From Pelecanus crispus (Eukaryota; Chordata; Aves; Pelecaniformes; Pelecanidae), in contig NC_134651.1 in NCBI RefSeq assembly GCF_030463565.1, forward strand, positions 10,738,734 through 10,802,733: a DNA stretch of 64,000 nt, given 5' to 3'. Numbering within the stretch: position 1 is the stretch's first letter; each line of letters starts with the position of its first letter. Of this stretch, positions 1 through 35,022 are shown in pieces. A program made the translations under genes and the position numbers. Under the pieces are notes generated by a model that was given only the letters and a program-made list of their open reading frames with translations, was not told the DNA's origin and made no database searches.

Positions 1-120
1 CGCGAAGGCGGCGGAAGGCGTTTGCTGTGCGGCCACGGAGACCTGGGGAAGGTGAAGCCTGAGGGCAGCGGTTTTACAGCATCGCTTACGGGACCACCGC
101 TACCATTTGTAAGATTTTCC
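1..120. promoter_or_regulatory. GC-rich window edge, possible promoter flank of a neighbouring gene
   Basis: The first ~120 bases are rich in G, C and CpG (GCGAAGGCGGCGGAAGGCG-like) and then fall sharply to AT-rich DNA. This looks like the shore of a CpG island cut by the window edge. In mammals DCUN1D1 lies on this side of MCCC1 on the same strand with its 5' end facing MCCC1, so a DCUN1D1 promoter is the natural guess. No DCUN1D1 coding exon is visible, so the identity is inference from synteny only. Confidence 0.3.
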
Positions 121-3100
121 TGCTGGAGGGTGTGATGCCCTTCGGGGAGCTGTTGCTTCCAGGTGGCTGTCGGCAGATGAAGCCTTTTCCACAGTAGCAT
201 AGATGTACTACCAAAAGACGTTGTAAGGGCTAAATCACAGTTTGTACCAGTATCCCCAGACAGTTGTTTTTTTTTTTTTCCCGGGAACGCTTACTCGATC
301 TACCGCAGACTTTTGGCAGCAAGAAGGTTTGGGGAAGCAGAGTATTTGCTGATAAAACTCACAGTGGTGGCAAACTGCTAGTTGTGAAGGACGAAGGTTT
401 GAGATCTGGTTCCTGGTCACTCATCTCCTGCTGAGCTGGGAGCTTTTAAAGTAAGCTTCTGTCTTTATGTTACATGACTGGTACGATTGCACACACCGCA
501 GAGAAGTTAAGAATTCAGAATGCCATTCTTCATGATGGACAAACAGGGGATACAACTATGTTTTTATAGAAAAGGGTCTGAATTGCTTCTCACTTAGTTC
601 GCTGAAAAGCGGAGCTAAACTTACATGAAGCGTACGGAGTTAAAGTAGCATTTGGAGAGGGGAATCAGGCCTGTTCTGTGGAGTGTCCAATTGTATCGTT
701 TCAGAACACCAACAAAATTAAGGGTTGTCTTGATATTAGGTATATGGAAATATGTATGAATTCAGCTATCCTGAGAAACACTAGTTGCCTGGATACCTTG
801 AATCCTTCTGAAAAGCGTGGTTTTGAAATCAAGGATGGCTGCAAAGTGGCCAGTGTAAACAGCCATCAGTGCTGCACACCAGCCCAGTCCATGTGAGCCA
901 CAGCAGGGGAGACAAAGCCAAACCTGAAAATCTATTTCATTGAGTTAGCTAATTGCCAGCACTATAACGTGCTGTGACAGCCCTCCTGCAATCTGAAGAC
1001 ACAAATTAGACCTTCTTGAGAATTACTGTGACATGTAACAATAATCTGAGAGTTGAACTGTGATTACAGTGGGTTCCTCAGGACAGAGACAGGATTTTTA
1101 AGTGACTTGTTTTTCACTAATGTCTGTGACTTGCTCATTTTCTGTGTTGCAGGGTCTACTGGGGGCGGGGGTTGAGTGCGTGTTTGGGGGCACACTGTGT
1201 TTCTGTTTAGTTTTACCTATTCTTTTAACACTGAAAAAGTATTTTTCATTTTGCTTCTTTTGTTCACTGAATAAAGTACTAAACATAAATTAGTTTTAAC
1301 TTTTTCTCATTTAGGTCCTAATTAAAAAGGTACTGAAATCAGCATGGTCCTTTGCTTTGTGTTCAAATGAGTTTTAGATTAAACTCATAATAAACTAAGG
1401 CCTGATGTTACAAATGCTTAAGAGCACAAAGAACTTCACGTGCAGGAGTGCTCATAAGCTTTAATCAGGTGCTGCTTACATCAGTACACTCACAGGTATT
1501 ATCTAGAAGACCTGACTTTATGCATTCAAATCATGTTTACTTTAAAAACATGCCTTGAAAAATTCACGATTGCTACAACGTTTAGTTCAATCCATTATTT
1601 TCATCTTCTGCCTGGGTTACAAATTAGCAATTTTTAAATTAGCTGCAGGTCTGGTGGAAGTTGTTCTCTGTACTTTAATGTCCAGAAATTGTTCCTGCTG
1701 TACCATCTTTTTCCCTGGGACACTTGGACTCTGCTTCCAGCTTTGACTGACTTGTGATTTGATCTCTCTAATTTACTAAATTTCTCTATGTCATGAACTC
1801 CCATCTTATAAGGTATAGAAAATCATACTTAACTGCTTCACAGGGGCTTCTTAGCAGGACAGATAAAAATGGATGATTCAGTAAAATGCAAGTGAAATAT
1901 AAAAAAAAAGTGAAATGCAGATTAATGCTATTCCCAGTGTGCATGCTACTGTTTTGTGGTTGGTTTTTTTCAATTTAAGTTCAGTTATAAGGTGAAACTG
2001 TACTTCAGAAAAGGAGTGGCTTAAGTTGGATGTCTAGTGTTACTGATTTTAGTGGAAGCTCCAGTGTGCTCTTCTGTCTTGACTTCCAGAACACTTCCAT
2101 GGGTATGTCTGAACTGGAGAAGCTAAGGGATGTTAGCCTTCCCTGAGCTCTTGGCTACCCAGAGCTCTTGGCTACCATGGCCAGGCTACCCGTGCCTCAG
2201 CCTGAGGTAGTTTGATTAGACTGTCTGAGTTATCTTCTCCCAACACGGCACGCTGCAGTAGGCATATCCTACACAGCACACACTTCAGGACAGTCAGATT
2301 GCCCCAGTTCCACTCATGTCCATATGCTTACTGGCTGGCTGTACATCTGCAGATGTAGATCCGTACTTTAGTGACGTGTGTGCTGTCTGAACAAAAATAG
2401 ATGCTTTGTAAAGCAAGAGGCACTATGAGGTTGCCAAAAAGCGTATTTGTACATATTCAGAATAAGTTGTCTAAATTGGGCTTGTTACATGTCAACTTTT
2501 GTACAACTCCATCCAGGATGGCACACAAGTCAGACCAGTGATAAACAGCTCTGCTATTTGTAAACATGATGCACACATTCAGCAATACAGACTAGAAGGA
2601 AATATTATTCATTGTGCAATCTGCGTTCAGCATAATCACTGTGACCACAGTAACATGACGACTTGTTTAATTTATGGTAAGGCTGACACACTTGCCTTGT
2701 TTTGTTGTGTGATCCAATCATGTTTTATCATCGTGTGAACCCTAGGAGAACCAGTCAGTGATTTTTTTTAAATCCAAGTGTGTCAAATGCATAGTTCTGA
2801 ACAGAACATTGATCTGGTCTCTTGAGCAGATAGAGAAGCAAGTCTTGCATTAAGTCAATGCAGAATCCATTTAGTGTAATCCCCTTGCTGAGAACTTCCA
2901 CTTAGAGCACTTTCTGAGGAAGAGGCCCAAAGATTCATGAAGGATAACAATAACATGGAACAGCTTGTACTAGAAATGTCTTTCTAGCCCCCACATCTTT
3001 TTGTCAGCTACTTTATGCTCTAGAAAGTGAAACCACAAATTTATGGCTATTCCCTCACTGTAAGATAAAAGTGGCTACGACTAATGGCCCTTTGCCTGCA

Positions 3101-6100
3101 AACACTGACCACATGTTTAACTAAGAGAACAAAGTCCCACAAACTATCCTGCACAAGGAAATTTAATGCCACTCTAAAGGTATGAAGTTCTTAGCATCCA
3201 CAGATACAGACCCAATGGTCTGCTCCTGTCCTGCTCTTCAACTGATATGGTTGGAATGTCCATATCAGCCTATATAGTTTTTTCTGTATTGAAAGAAGCA
3301 CAGAGGAAGTAAACAGTCTGAGTCCTCCTGTAGGTGTCTAAGCAATTTAACCTGCAAACTGGCACATTTCCAATATCTGAAGGTTCTTGTTAATAGGTTG
3401 GAGGGAAGGGTGTTCACCTTCTATCAAGTTTTTCATCCTTCCTGTATTACACAAGAGGCTAACAAGTTACTACACCCAATCAAAGGCACTGTTCAGAGCT
3501 GGGTTCCACATGACAGTATCTCTGGGAGGGAGCAGGACACATTGCTGTGACAAAGGAAGAAAAGTCAGATCAGTGAGCTTGAGAAAGTCTGAAAATATCT
3601 CATGTACCTAACTATAACCTGGCAGGCCTGAATAAACTGAGACTTGCCAGGACACCTAACAGGCAGCAGACTGCAAGACTTCTGTATTTTTTTGGAACTC
3701 ATTAGAAGTACTGAGATACATACACTAAAATCAAGGCATTTTAAGTAATATGAATTAAGAAATGAGAGGGCAATAAGAATTGACATAGCTAGTTGATTTT
3801 TATGAGATACAGACATTCCAGTTCAGAACTGTAAACAACGTATGATCTTTGTAAACAGAATGATTTGAAATTTCCTAAGCTATACACCAGACAGTGCCAT
3901 CATAGCTATGATTTCATGATTAAAACCTATGCCTTAGAACTGTAAACAGCTTTCCATTCTCACTACAAAGAAGTATGGATGATACCAAGAATCTAGGAGA
4001 CACACTATTATTTCCCTATCACAGGGATTTTCTATATGTGCCATCTTTAATTGTTCAACTTAATAAAAATAAACCATCTGAATTCAGAGCACACATTTTG
4101 CTATTAATATATGAAACAGTAACTTAAGTTACATGTATAGAAGGCAGAGCCTTTTGCCTTGAGGTAAGCACTCTGCAAGAGTAATGTAGACACACAAAGC
4201 AAGGGTAGTAAGATGTCTCTTACCTCCTGCCATACATGTCACACACATTGAGCCTTTTCCACTCCTCACGCTGTCGTAACAGTTTTTGGGAACATGTCTA
4301 CACAACCCAGCCAGTATTAATTTTCTGTTAAGTGGCAGATTGTAACCTCCATGCCTGTGACTAGCTATCAACATGAATACAGTGGAGCAAACTTCAAGGA
4401 AAACATGCATTAAACCACATCTGTATATAACAGTTCTGTTTTTAAATTGGTTTATTGTAGTTCATATTTTATCTCATTTTAAAACTCTATGAGCAGGAGC
4501 TATGTCTTATGTTTCTGGAAAGCTGAGCACAGGACACTGAGCCTGCATGGGGCCTTTGGCTGCAGTTATCATGCCAGTATTTATGACTGACAGTTGCTGT
4601 GTGTGCCAGCGCACACCGATGAGCGAGCACAACAGCAGAGCCCAGAATAAGATGTCTCTTTCCTTTTCAGAGACACAAAAGAGGGATGGAGCTCTCAGCA
4701 CCAGGCTTTTTCACCAGACACTCCTTGGAGCTTTGCTGGCTCTAGTTCATTAACATCTCCTGCTTTCTCTACTTTTTAAGTGAGTAGATTGGCTGCCATT
4801 CACAGAGACCAATTATCATTTCAAGAGCAACTTTTTGGCACGAGAACTGTTTATATGGAAAACAGATTAAAGCTAATATCCAGCTACCATTATAATTTCA
4901 AAACCCAGTAGGACTCTAGACATGTGTTTTACTTGCTTATTACTGCTATAATAAAAAATACAGGGTATTCAACCAGAACATCCATGTTTATTTTAACATG
5001 TATTCATCATATAATCAACAGATTTTAAGCTAACATCAACTGTCTCATAAAAGATATTGCACTGCTTTTAGAGCCCAGGCTCTTTTCTTTCAATAAATAC
5101 AATCAGTCCACATAAAAAGAAATGCCAAGGTTTCAATTATGAATTTCTGCAATATTAATTTTTTTTAATATGACACTCAGCAGCGTATATTACTTTCCAA
5201 ATGGAATTCTTATGCAGAAGGCTATGCCCCAGTATCATAAAGATACGAAGTGATATTTACCTGCAAATCATTCATGCATAAAAATCTATCATTTTGAACA
5301 TAACTGTACAAGCAGTTAAAGTGAACATACCTAGTGTAAAAGCTGTTCAGACCTTAATCCATTGTCATTGACTGTTCAGTAAGCACATTCTACACAGCAC
5401 TGTTGAGCTTTTTACAAACAGAACAGGTAGAACAGAGTCAAATAATTCCTGATCTGACTGAACAGAAGAATAATCGGCAGAAATTAATATACCTGTGGTA
5501 AGTGCACTGGTTGACATGCCCTTTAAATTAGGTACAAGTTGCTTTAATAGAAGAGTAGTGTGCTCAGGTCAACTTCATTTTGTTCCCCTACCATTGACTT
5601 AAGTTTTAAAGGTCCTGCCAAAACACTTGAGTATTCATTTTTTAATCATGAAAACAGAAGCTAGGATTTTCTGGTAACTAGGTAGTTACAACCATTACAA
5701 CAAAGGATTTAATACGTATTGGAAACTTTATTTTTATAATTCACTGGTATATATATTTACTGTATAAAGGGTAAAAAAAATAACCTTACAAGTAAAAATA
5801 AAGTCTACATCTGAAATTACAATTTTACCCACAAGCATGGAAAATAATTATTTATAAATCACCATGTCCACAAATTTTGCAGTGTTTTGATTACCATCAA
5901 CCTCATTAAATAGCAGGAAACACAGGCAAATACCTACTAAGTGACTTGCCTGAAGTCACAGTGAGTCAATGGCTGAAATAAGAACACAGTCCTGCCCTCC
6001 TGCCTTCCACTCCCTGTGTCCTCATCACTGATTCAGCAAGGATTCAGGCTCCACGCCACAGGCCTTCACTGGGTATAAGCTGTAGTAACTGACAGCAGCC

Positions 6101-8843
6101 AAAGAGTGCAAGAGAGACGGAGATCCCCACAGGTGGATAACTAAAGTTTACGAAGGGCTGTCATTTTGGTATGGTAACATCGACACTGCCAAGCAGGATG
6201 TTACACACCTGATATAACAAGCTGACCAGTAAGCTTGCTGAGAGTGTTACTCTCTGATCCTGTCTCACAGAAACCACAGTCTGCAACACTACTGCCCTCC
6301 TCCTTTCCCCTAGACTATCAACTGTGGCTGAACTACATATCCCGTGACCCGGTCCCCTCTCTCCTCAGGCAGCAAGAGTAGATCATTACCATCAGAATCG
6401 GTTCAGATTAATTGCTTCTACAATATCTACGACTGGCAGAGATTACCCTTTTAGCTCAAATACTAAAAATATTGCATTTTAAACAAATACTGATTTTTTT
6501 TCTGTCTTACTCTACCACTGTACTACACAACAGTTTAGTTACAGCTATGTTACTATCATATGGCTCTTATCAATTCACATTTATAACACAAGGATTTATT
6601 TGTAATAAAGAGAAAAATTCTGATATTTTGTAAATTAAAATTCCGGGTTACAGGAACAACCTACCTTTAATAATTCTTTGCACATCTCTAAGTTCCATTA
6701 AATCACACTGCAGCAAAACATTTCAAGTGTGCAAATTCTGACAGTGACTTCTGCAAGAGATTTCCTTCTGAAATAAACAAAACCATCACTATTTGAAAAA
6801 AATCAATCTCAGTGGAAACCTATAGAGAAAAAACCTAACAGCTAATTTTCAGAAGTGAGGCAAAATTGAAACTGGTAAAATTATTTGTCTCCATTCTTAA
6901 GGGAAACATTTTGTCAGCTTCCAAGGAACATGCTCTTGTTTCACTAGCTGGATGAAGCAAGCAGTGCAGATTTAGTGGACAGAGAACTTCATGATGTGAG
7001 TTTCAATGTTTTGCTACCGATTCAGTGTAGCAAAGTAGGTCTAGAAACACAGCACTGTCACATAGAAAAAAAAATAAATGACAAGCTGCAGTGTCTCTTC
7101 AGGACTGAGTTCATGTTTCTACATGTAGATTTGATTTTTATATAAAACAAGTCATTAAACTTACCTGCAGTGAAACCCATTATGACTGTCTCAATTACTG
7201 CCTCCTAAATGTGGTCTGCAGATTGTGGTCTGTCAGATATCAGATGATGATACATGAACAGCTGCTTAAAACCCTCTAATGCATAAACATAAGCAACCAA
7301 GGAAAGAACAAAATGGAGAAAAATGAAAACAAACATTCAAAGTTAAGCTTAATTTTTATTTGGCAGAAAATAAAAATCACTGTGGCAATATTCTACAAGA
7401 CAATCACTGGACTGTAATTTTTTGTTAGGTGGCCATTGGATTACAAGGAAATTTAAAAGTATTACTGTATGTTTTTAATATACAGACCATCCAGAGCCAT
7501 TACTTTCTTACAATTTTTGTCTGCATTGTAGGCAACGCTGCACAGTTACAGAATCAGATCAGAGAATTGCCCATGACATTGTATATTGATTTGGAGATGA
7601 GATTTCAGGTAAGTATAAGGATCCATTTGCACAGATGTAACAACAAGTTTGGGATCACTGCAGCATCTGTGTTTGTTTCTTTCTGCAGAATAAACCATGC
7701 TATAGTCTTAAATTAGTGTATCAAAAGTTCATATGACAAGCAGAACTTCACCATAACTAACAGGCAAAAAGATTTTGCAAGTCCGCAACAATTAAAACTT
7801 TTTTTTTCCCCCTTTTCCTGTTTCTCTGAGGTGCATTTTAACCAAGTTAAAATAAATTTATGGCACATGATCAATATGCTGCATCCGAGACATATTTTCT
7901 TTGCATATCAAAAAACCTACCAATCTTCCCTTCTGCAACACTGCAGATACAAAAGAATCTGACTATTATTCTTAGTCATATTTCATGTTGTTATAAAGAC
8001 TTCGGTATACTTCATTCTAGACAATAAGTAATAGATTAGAAAGTGAGCAATATGGAAAAATTAATGAGGATTTTGAAGTCAGTATTTTATTTCTGGCGCA
8101 CTTTAAGTATTAAATAAGCTTATCCTCCTCCTGTGCTACTACTACATGTTTAAAGATCAAATTATATTTTTGGAAAGCAGTTACTTTCTGGCTTTGAGTG
8201 TAGCAAATGCTAATATGTATTTTAAAAATGCTTTATATCAGATATTTCAAAATATATTAACGTAACTTTTGAAATGTAAATTTTTCACTACTTATTAAAT
8301 GGGAAAAAAAGATGCACCAAAAATGACTGAGAGGGATCCTGGGCTAAGGAACAATCCTGAATTCCTTTATTCAGGCAAAAGCATAAGCCACAAACAGGAA
8401 TTTTGCCAGAAAAATTAACTCATAAAACAATTGTCACCTTTCAGATTTCCTTCAAACCAATGCTCTCACATCTCAGGGAAAAAAGGCAGCTGTGAATGAG
8501 AAAGTAGGCAAAAGAACCCTAGCTGTCTATAACTTACAGTCTTTACTAATCTGTCACATCCTTTAAGAGTTCGACATCTTTTTGCAGTCTAATGCCCTTT
8601 CGCAGGCACACATAACCACTGAACAACAGTCACGTAGGTCCACGAGTTATATATACGATTACAGTATAGTGATAACCAATTTCAGTAAAGTCAGCATAAT
8701 TTACAGTCAAACTATGCAGGAAGTGCAGAGGAAACCAATTCCCCAATCTATTATATAAAACAGTTTGCTGAAAATATGAAGAAATCTTCTCCTGAGAGAA
8801 AAATCAGCAAAGTACAAAAAATAAAATGCACCATCCTTGAATT
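121..8843. other. Intergenic DNA downstream of MCCC1, no gene recognised
   Basis: About 8.7 kb of AT-rich DNA. Open frames here are short (under 100 codons), in all frames, and show no familiar domain or splice-bounded exon. A 17-bp direct duplication lies at 2145-2178. The part next to MCCC1 may include its 3' UTR: AATAAA signals read on the minus strand occur at 8843-8848 (overlapping the stop codon) and 8366-8371. I saw no CR1 tail, RNA gene or other recognisable element. Confidence 0.5.
2145..2178. repeat. 17-bp tandem duplication (two copies)
   Basis: The 15-mer GAGCTCTTGGCTACC occurs at 2145-2159 and again at 2162-2176, giving a period of 17 bp. It is a simple local duplication in intergenic DNA. 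Confidence 0.75.
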
Positions 8844-31210
<22,367 letters not shown>

Positions 31211-31415
31211 GTTGCGAGCGCGGAGGCCGGCGGGACGGAGGGCGTGCGCGCCAGGCCGGCCGCCAGTGGCTGCCGCCGCAGGGGCGTGCTGAGGCGGGCG
31301 GCGGCGGGGAGGGGCCGGCGGGCGGGGAGCGGCGAGAGACCGCGCTCGGGGGGGAGGGGGGTGACGGGGGAGGAGGTGGTGCGCTCGGTCCCGAGGGGAC
31401 CGGGAGAGGGGCGAC

Positions 31416-31526
31416 ATGGCCGACTGGTCGCGGCAGAGCCAGGAGGAGGGGGGCAGGGGTCGGATGACACCGAGAAACTGGGCACTAAAGGGCAGATTCA
31501 ATAAAATTCATATAAATGTGAAGTGA
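31416..31526 (+). other. 36-codon open frame divergent from MCCC1 (unproven)
   Basis: The frame starts MADWSRQSQEEGGRGRM in a strong initiation context (G at -3, G at +4) within the CpG island, and runs away from MCCC1 to a TGA. CpG-island promoters often fire in both directions, so a short divergent transcript is plausible. I know no protein with this sequence, so it could be chance. Confidence 0.15.
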
Positions 31527-34500
31527 TGCACGCTGCAGGAGGACTCCTGGCTACATTTGTGGAAGCATGGGCTCTGAGCTGACCATGTTCCTTCGGGAAT
31601 GACATCCTGGGTTGTAATAGAGCAGTGACTCAAAACGTGAGGGTGGTTGGGAAGGGCACAGGGATGCCCAGGTACCCTAACATCCCTGTGCCCCACGCCC
31701 CAGCTCAAAACTGCATCATGTAGATGGAAGAGGCTCAGATTGTTGCGGAGCCAGCGCATCCCACCCGCTCGTGAACAGAAAGCAGGCAGGATGGGCCCCG
31801 CTGCCCCGGGCTTCGCAGGTTTGGTGGTGACCCTTGTGCGGGCCGTGCTCACCCTGCCTGCGCGGCTCCAGCGCAGCGCCCGCGCTGAGGGGCCCGGGCG
31901 CGGGCAGCCGGGCCTTCGGTCAGGCCTCAGCCGCCCGTTCTTGTTTTCCACGTCAAGCTGGATCTCGTAACGCAGCGAGAAAAGGAAGGGTGAGTCCCCA
32001 AGGTCACTTCGTTTGCCTCAGTCACACTGATTTACGGAACCTAGGTTAACAATCATGTTCAGATAAACTGTGATACTGACAGACTACGATAAAGCTTTTC
32101 CAAAGTAGTATTTCACATGACCGTGATTTTAATATTAATTATAAAGAGAAATTAAAAACCCAAACAGTAGCACTTAGTCAAAATAAGTATTTCTAGTTGC
32201 TGTTTACAAATAGCAAAGCAACCATGCTTCTTCACAAAAGGAATACACAAGCTATCAGTTGTAATAGTGGTATTATTCAGCATGCGTTATGTGTTCTCTG
32301 TACTTGGAAGCTTTAACACAGTTTCTTACATAAAGAGCGTTCTCGGTATGCAGGTATTCTCGGCTTGTTCCACTGTTGCTTTTTTTAATTTGGCATGGTG
32401 ACCTCTCACACCAGCAACTGAGTGGTTGTAGTAGGTTATGCGGACACCAGACCAGCCTGGGGAAATCATCTGGTCCCTTGAACCTAACTGCAAGAGGTGG
32501 TGGGTTCAGCACTTTCTCTAATGATGAGATTTAGAAACTAAATTATTAAGTTAAGCTACAACTTTTCCATAATTCATTCACTTCATTCTTCTTCAACATA
32601 ACATGCTGACAGCATGGATCCTACTTTTTCTTTTGAAATCCAGATTTTTAAAAACTTCAGCATGTTTAACTTGTCTCTAAACACAAGATGGCAGCATTTT
32701 ATGTCGTTTAACATTGAGCATTGGGAAGAGCTAAAGATATTTTACAATACATAGAGGTGGTGGAGGAGGAGTTTATGCTTTGAACAGTAGAACTAATGGA
32801 AGTTGCAAACTCATTTATATTGCAGATCTGCTCTTGGTGAAGGCATCCTGCAAGCGTGGCTTTTAGGGCTTGCGAAGTCAAGTGGGATCGCCAGATTATG
32901 TACGCAGCTGTCTGAAAATGCAATGTAATAAAACTGAAATGCAGAAAATAGTAATTTTCTCACTGACACCAAGTAGTATGCTTAATGTGCATGTACATAG
33001 ATGGAGGCACTGTGATGAACCTAGCAGTGTACTGGATAGGTTGGACTGGCAACATTTTAAATTTTATTGTGGAAGCTTGGCATATTTTGAAAGCTGCTTT
33101 AGATTAATAATTTGAGTATTTTTCTCATTACTGTTTTTTCCATGAGCAGCTTATGAACATCATAATTTGTTTGAAATACTAATTTATTTTTCTTGAGGAG
33201 ATGGGAAAAAAAGTCATTCTATGGCAAAATGCATGAGGTTAGACATTGGCTGGACTCACGAGTGATATTCTTCAGAAATTTCTGGGGTATAGGAAAGCCC
33301 CAGCAAAGCTGAGGTTCAAAACCAAGATCTGCGTCTCTAATCTGCACAGATTTTCTGAGTCAGATTGAACATTTTCCATTTTCCCAACAGCCATTTATTT
33401 TGTTTCTGCATGTGGGAAAAACAACCCACTGCTTTTTAAAATTTTGAAGAAAGAGTTAGGTAAGAAACTGAGCCAATTAAATTATAAGTTAATAAAATAC
33501 TTGGGATCTACCAACTTCATAGGCAATAGGACTTGCAGAAAAAGGGAAATGCAGGTTTTGTGACATTTTGTGGCTAGCTGGGAAAGCCCAGGTTCTGGTG
33601 AAGGCCCAGCAGTGTGAGTGTTGCTGTGGCTGATAAACTTCAGACATGCATACCGCTGCATTATGGCATGCAGTGGCCACAGCCGTGGATGTGAGAAAGA
33701 AAGTGTAGTCTCCAAGTGTCTTGTCACCTTACTAGTGAGGGTTAACTTCACAGAAATCTTTCTCACCCTTGTTATTTTCCTCAAAGTGATGCTTTAAAAA
33801 AATACTTCTTTTTTCTTCTAGACACTCTGATGCAAAAACGTTTCTCCAGTGGATTCGAAACCTTTGTGCTTCTGGGACAGTCCATGGTGTGACTTACAGA
33901 TGGAGGGGCTTTTTGCCTTAAAAGGAAAAATGATTGACTGTTCCTCCATTTGCCATTAAACCTTGTCAAGAAAGAGAGAATTTGAGACATCCAGCAGCCT
34001 TTGAGAGTCCACTTCAGACCCCCCCAGGCAATGAACATGCAGAAGACCCCGTCTAAATCCTAGTTCATCAGCTGAAATGCATCTCCCAAGTGTGTATTTA
34101 CCAGCCCAGCTTCTAAAACTAACATGAACAAGCCAGGAACCTTGTCCACTAAATAGGTGTATCACTTAGGTGAACCTGGCACCAAATTTAACATTGTACC
34201 AGGCCAAGCAAGTGCAAAAGAGCAGAGCAAACTGACCCTGCTCTCCTGGCAGCCCTGCTTTTCTACTGAAGGACAAATCAAGGGACTTGCAAAGTTTTCG
34301 CCTTGTGACCTGTAGCCATTAAATTATCCATCATGTAGGGATGTGCACTGACACTAGAAATGGTAATAGCAAGTGAAGCGTAATTCTGGTATTTTATCAG
34401 TGGGGGAAGTTACTTTCTTTCTGCTGCCCTCATTGGCATTTCCCTAAGACATAAGTTCTTGAATCAGCTGCCAGCAGTAGAGAGGTAGGTTTTTCTCCCC

Positions 34501-34940
34501 AACCTTTACCATGTCTCCTGCTTCCCTGCAATCCGTCTAACCACCTTGCTTCTTTAGCCATGAAGAGCATGATATTAGACTCATTCAGCCATTTCAGACC
34601 CTTATCTTGCTCACCACAGAGAAGGCAGTATCCTGTTCCGTCACCTGTCTGTCCACCCCTCTCTTTCCTAGCCAGCCCAGCTCTAGCATGCAAACTCCCA
34701 ACAACGGCCTTAGAGGTATTACAGGAGCTTGCACCCAAAACAGGGTCTGGCTGCAGTTATTAGCCAAACGTAGATCTAGACAGCTTTGGTTTCAGCTTTC
34801 TCTGAAAAATCTTGAAAGATGAAGCTGAAGTATTTTTGAGTGCCCCCTTTATTGAGACGTTTACCTCGTGCAGTTGTTCCACATTTATGATACGTTAAGC
34901 TGGCTGTTGATGTGACAAAAGGCAAAATCACAGCAAAGTC

Positions 34941-35022
34941 ACATAGAATCAGAGACTGGTTCGGGTTGGAAAGGACCTTTACAGATCATTTAGTCCAGCC
35001 CCCATCCTTTGGGAAATTCCTT
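34941..35022 (-). mobile_element. CR1 tail fragment E (intergenic)
   Basis: It shows the CR1 3' end in reverse: ATAGAATCAGAGACTGG, GGGTTGGAAAGGACCTTT, then ATCATTTAGTCCAGCCCC. It is a short 5'-truncated insertion between MCCC1 and LAMP3. Confidence 0.85.
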
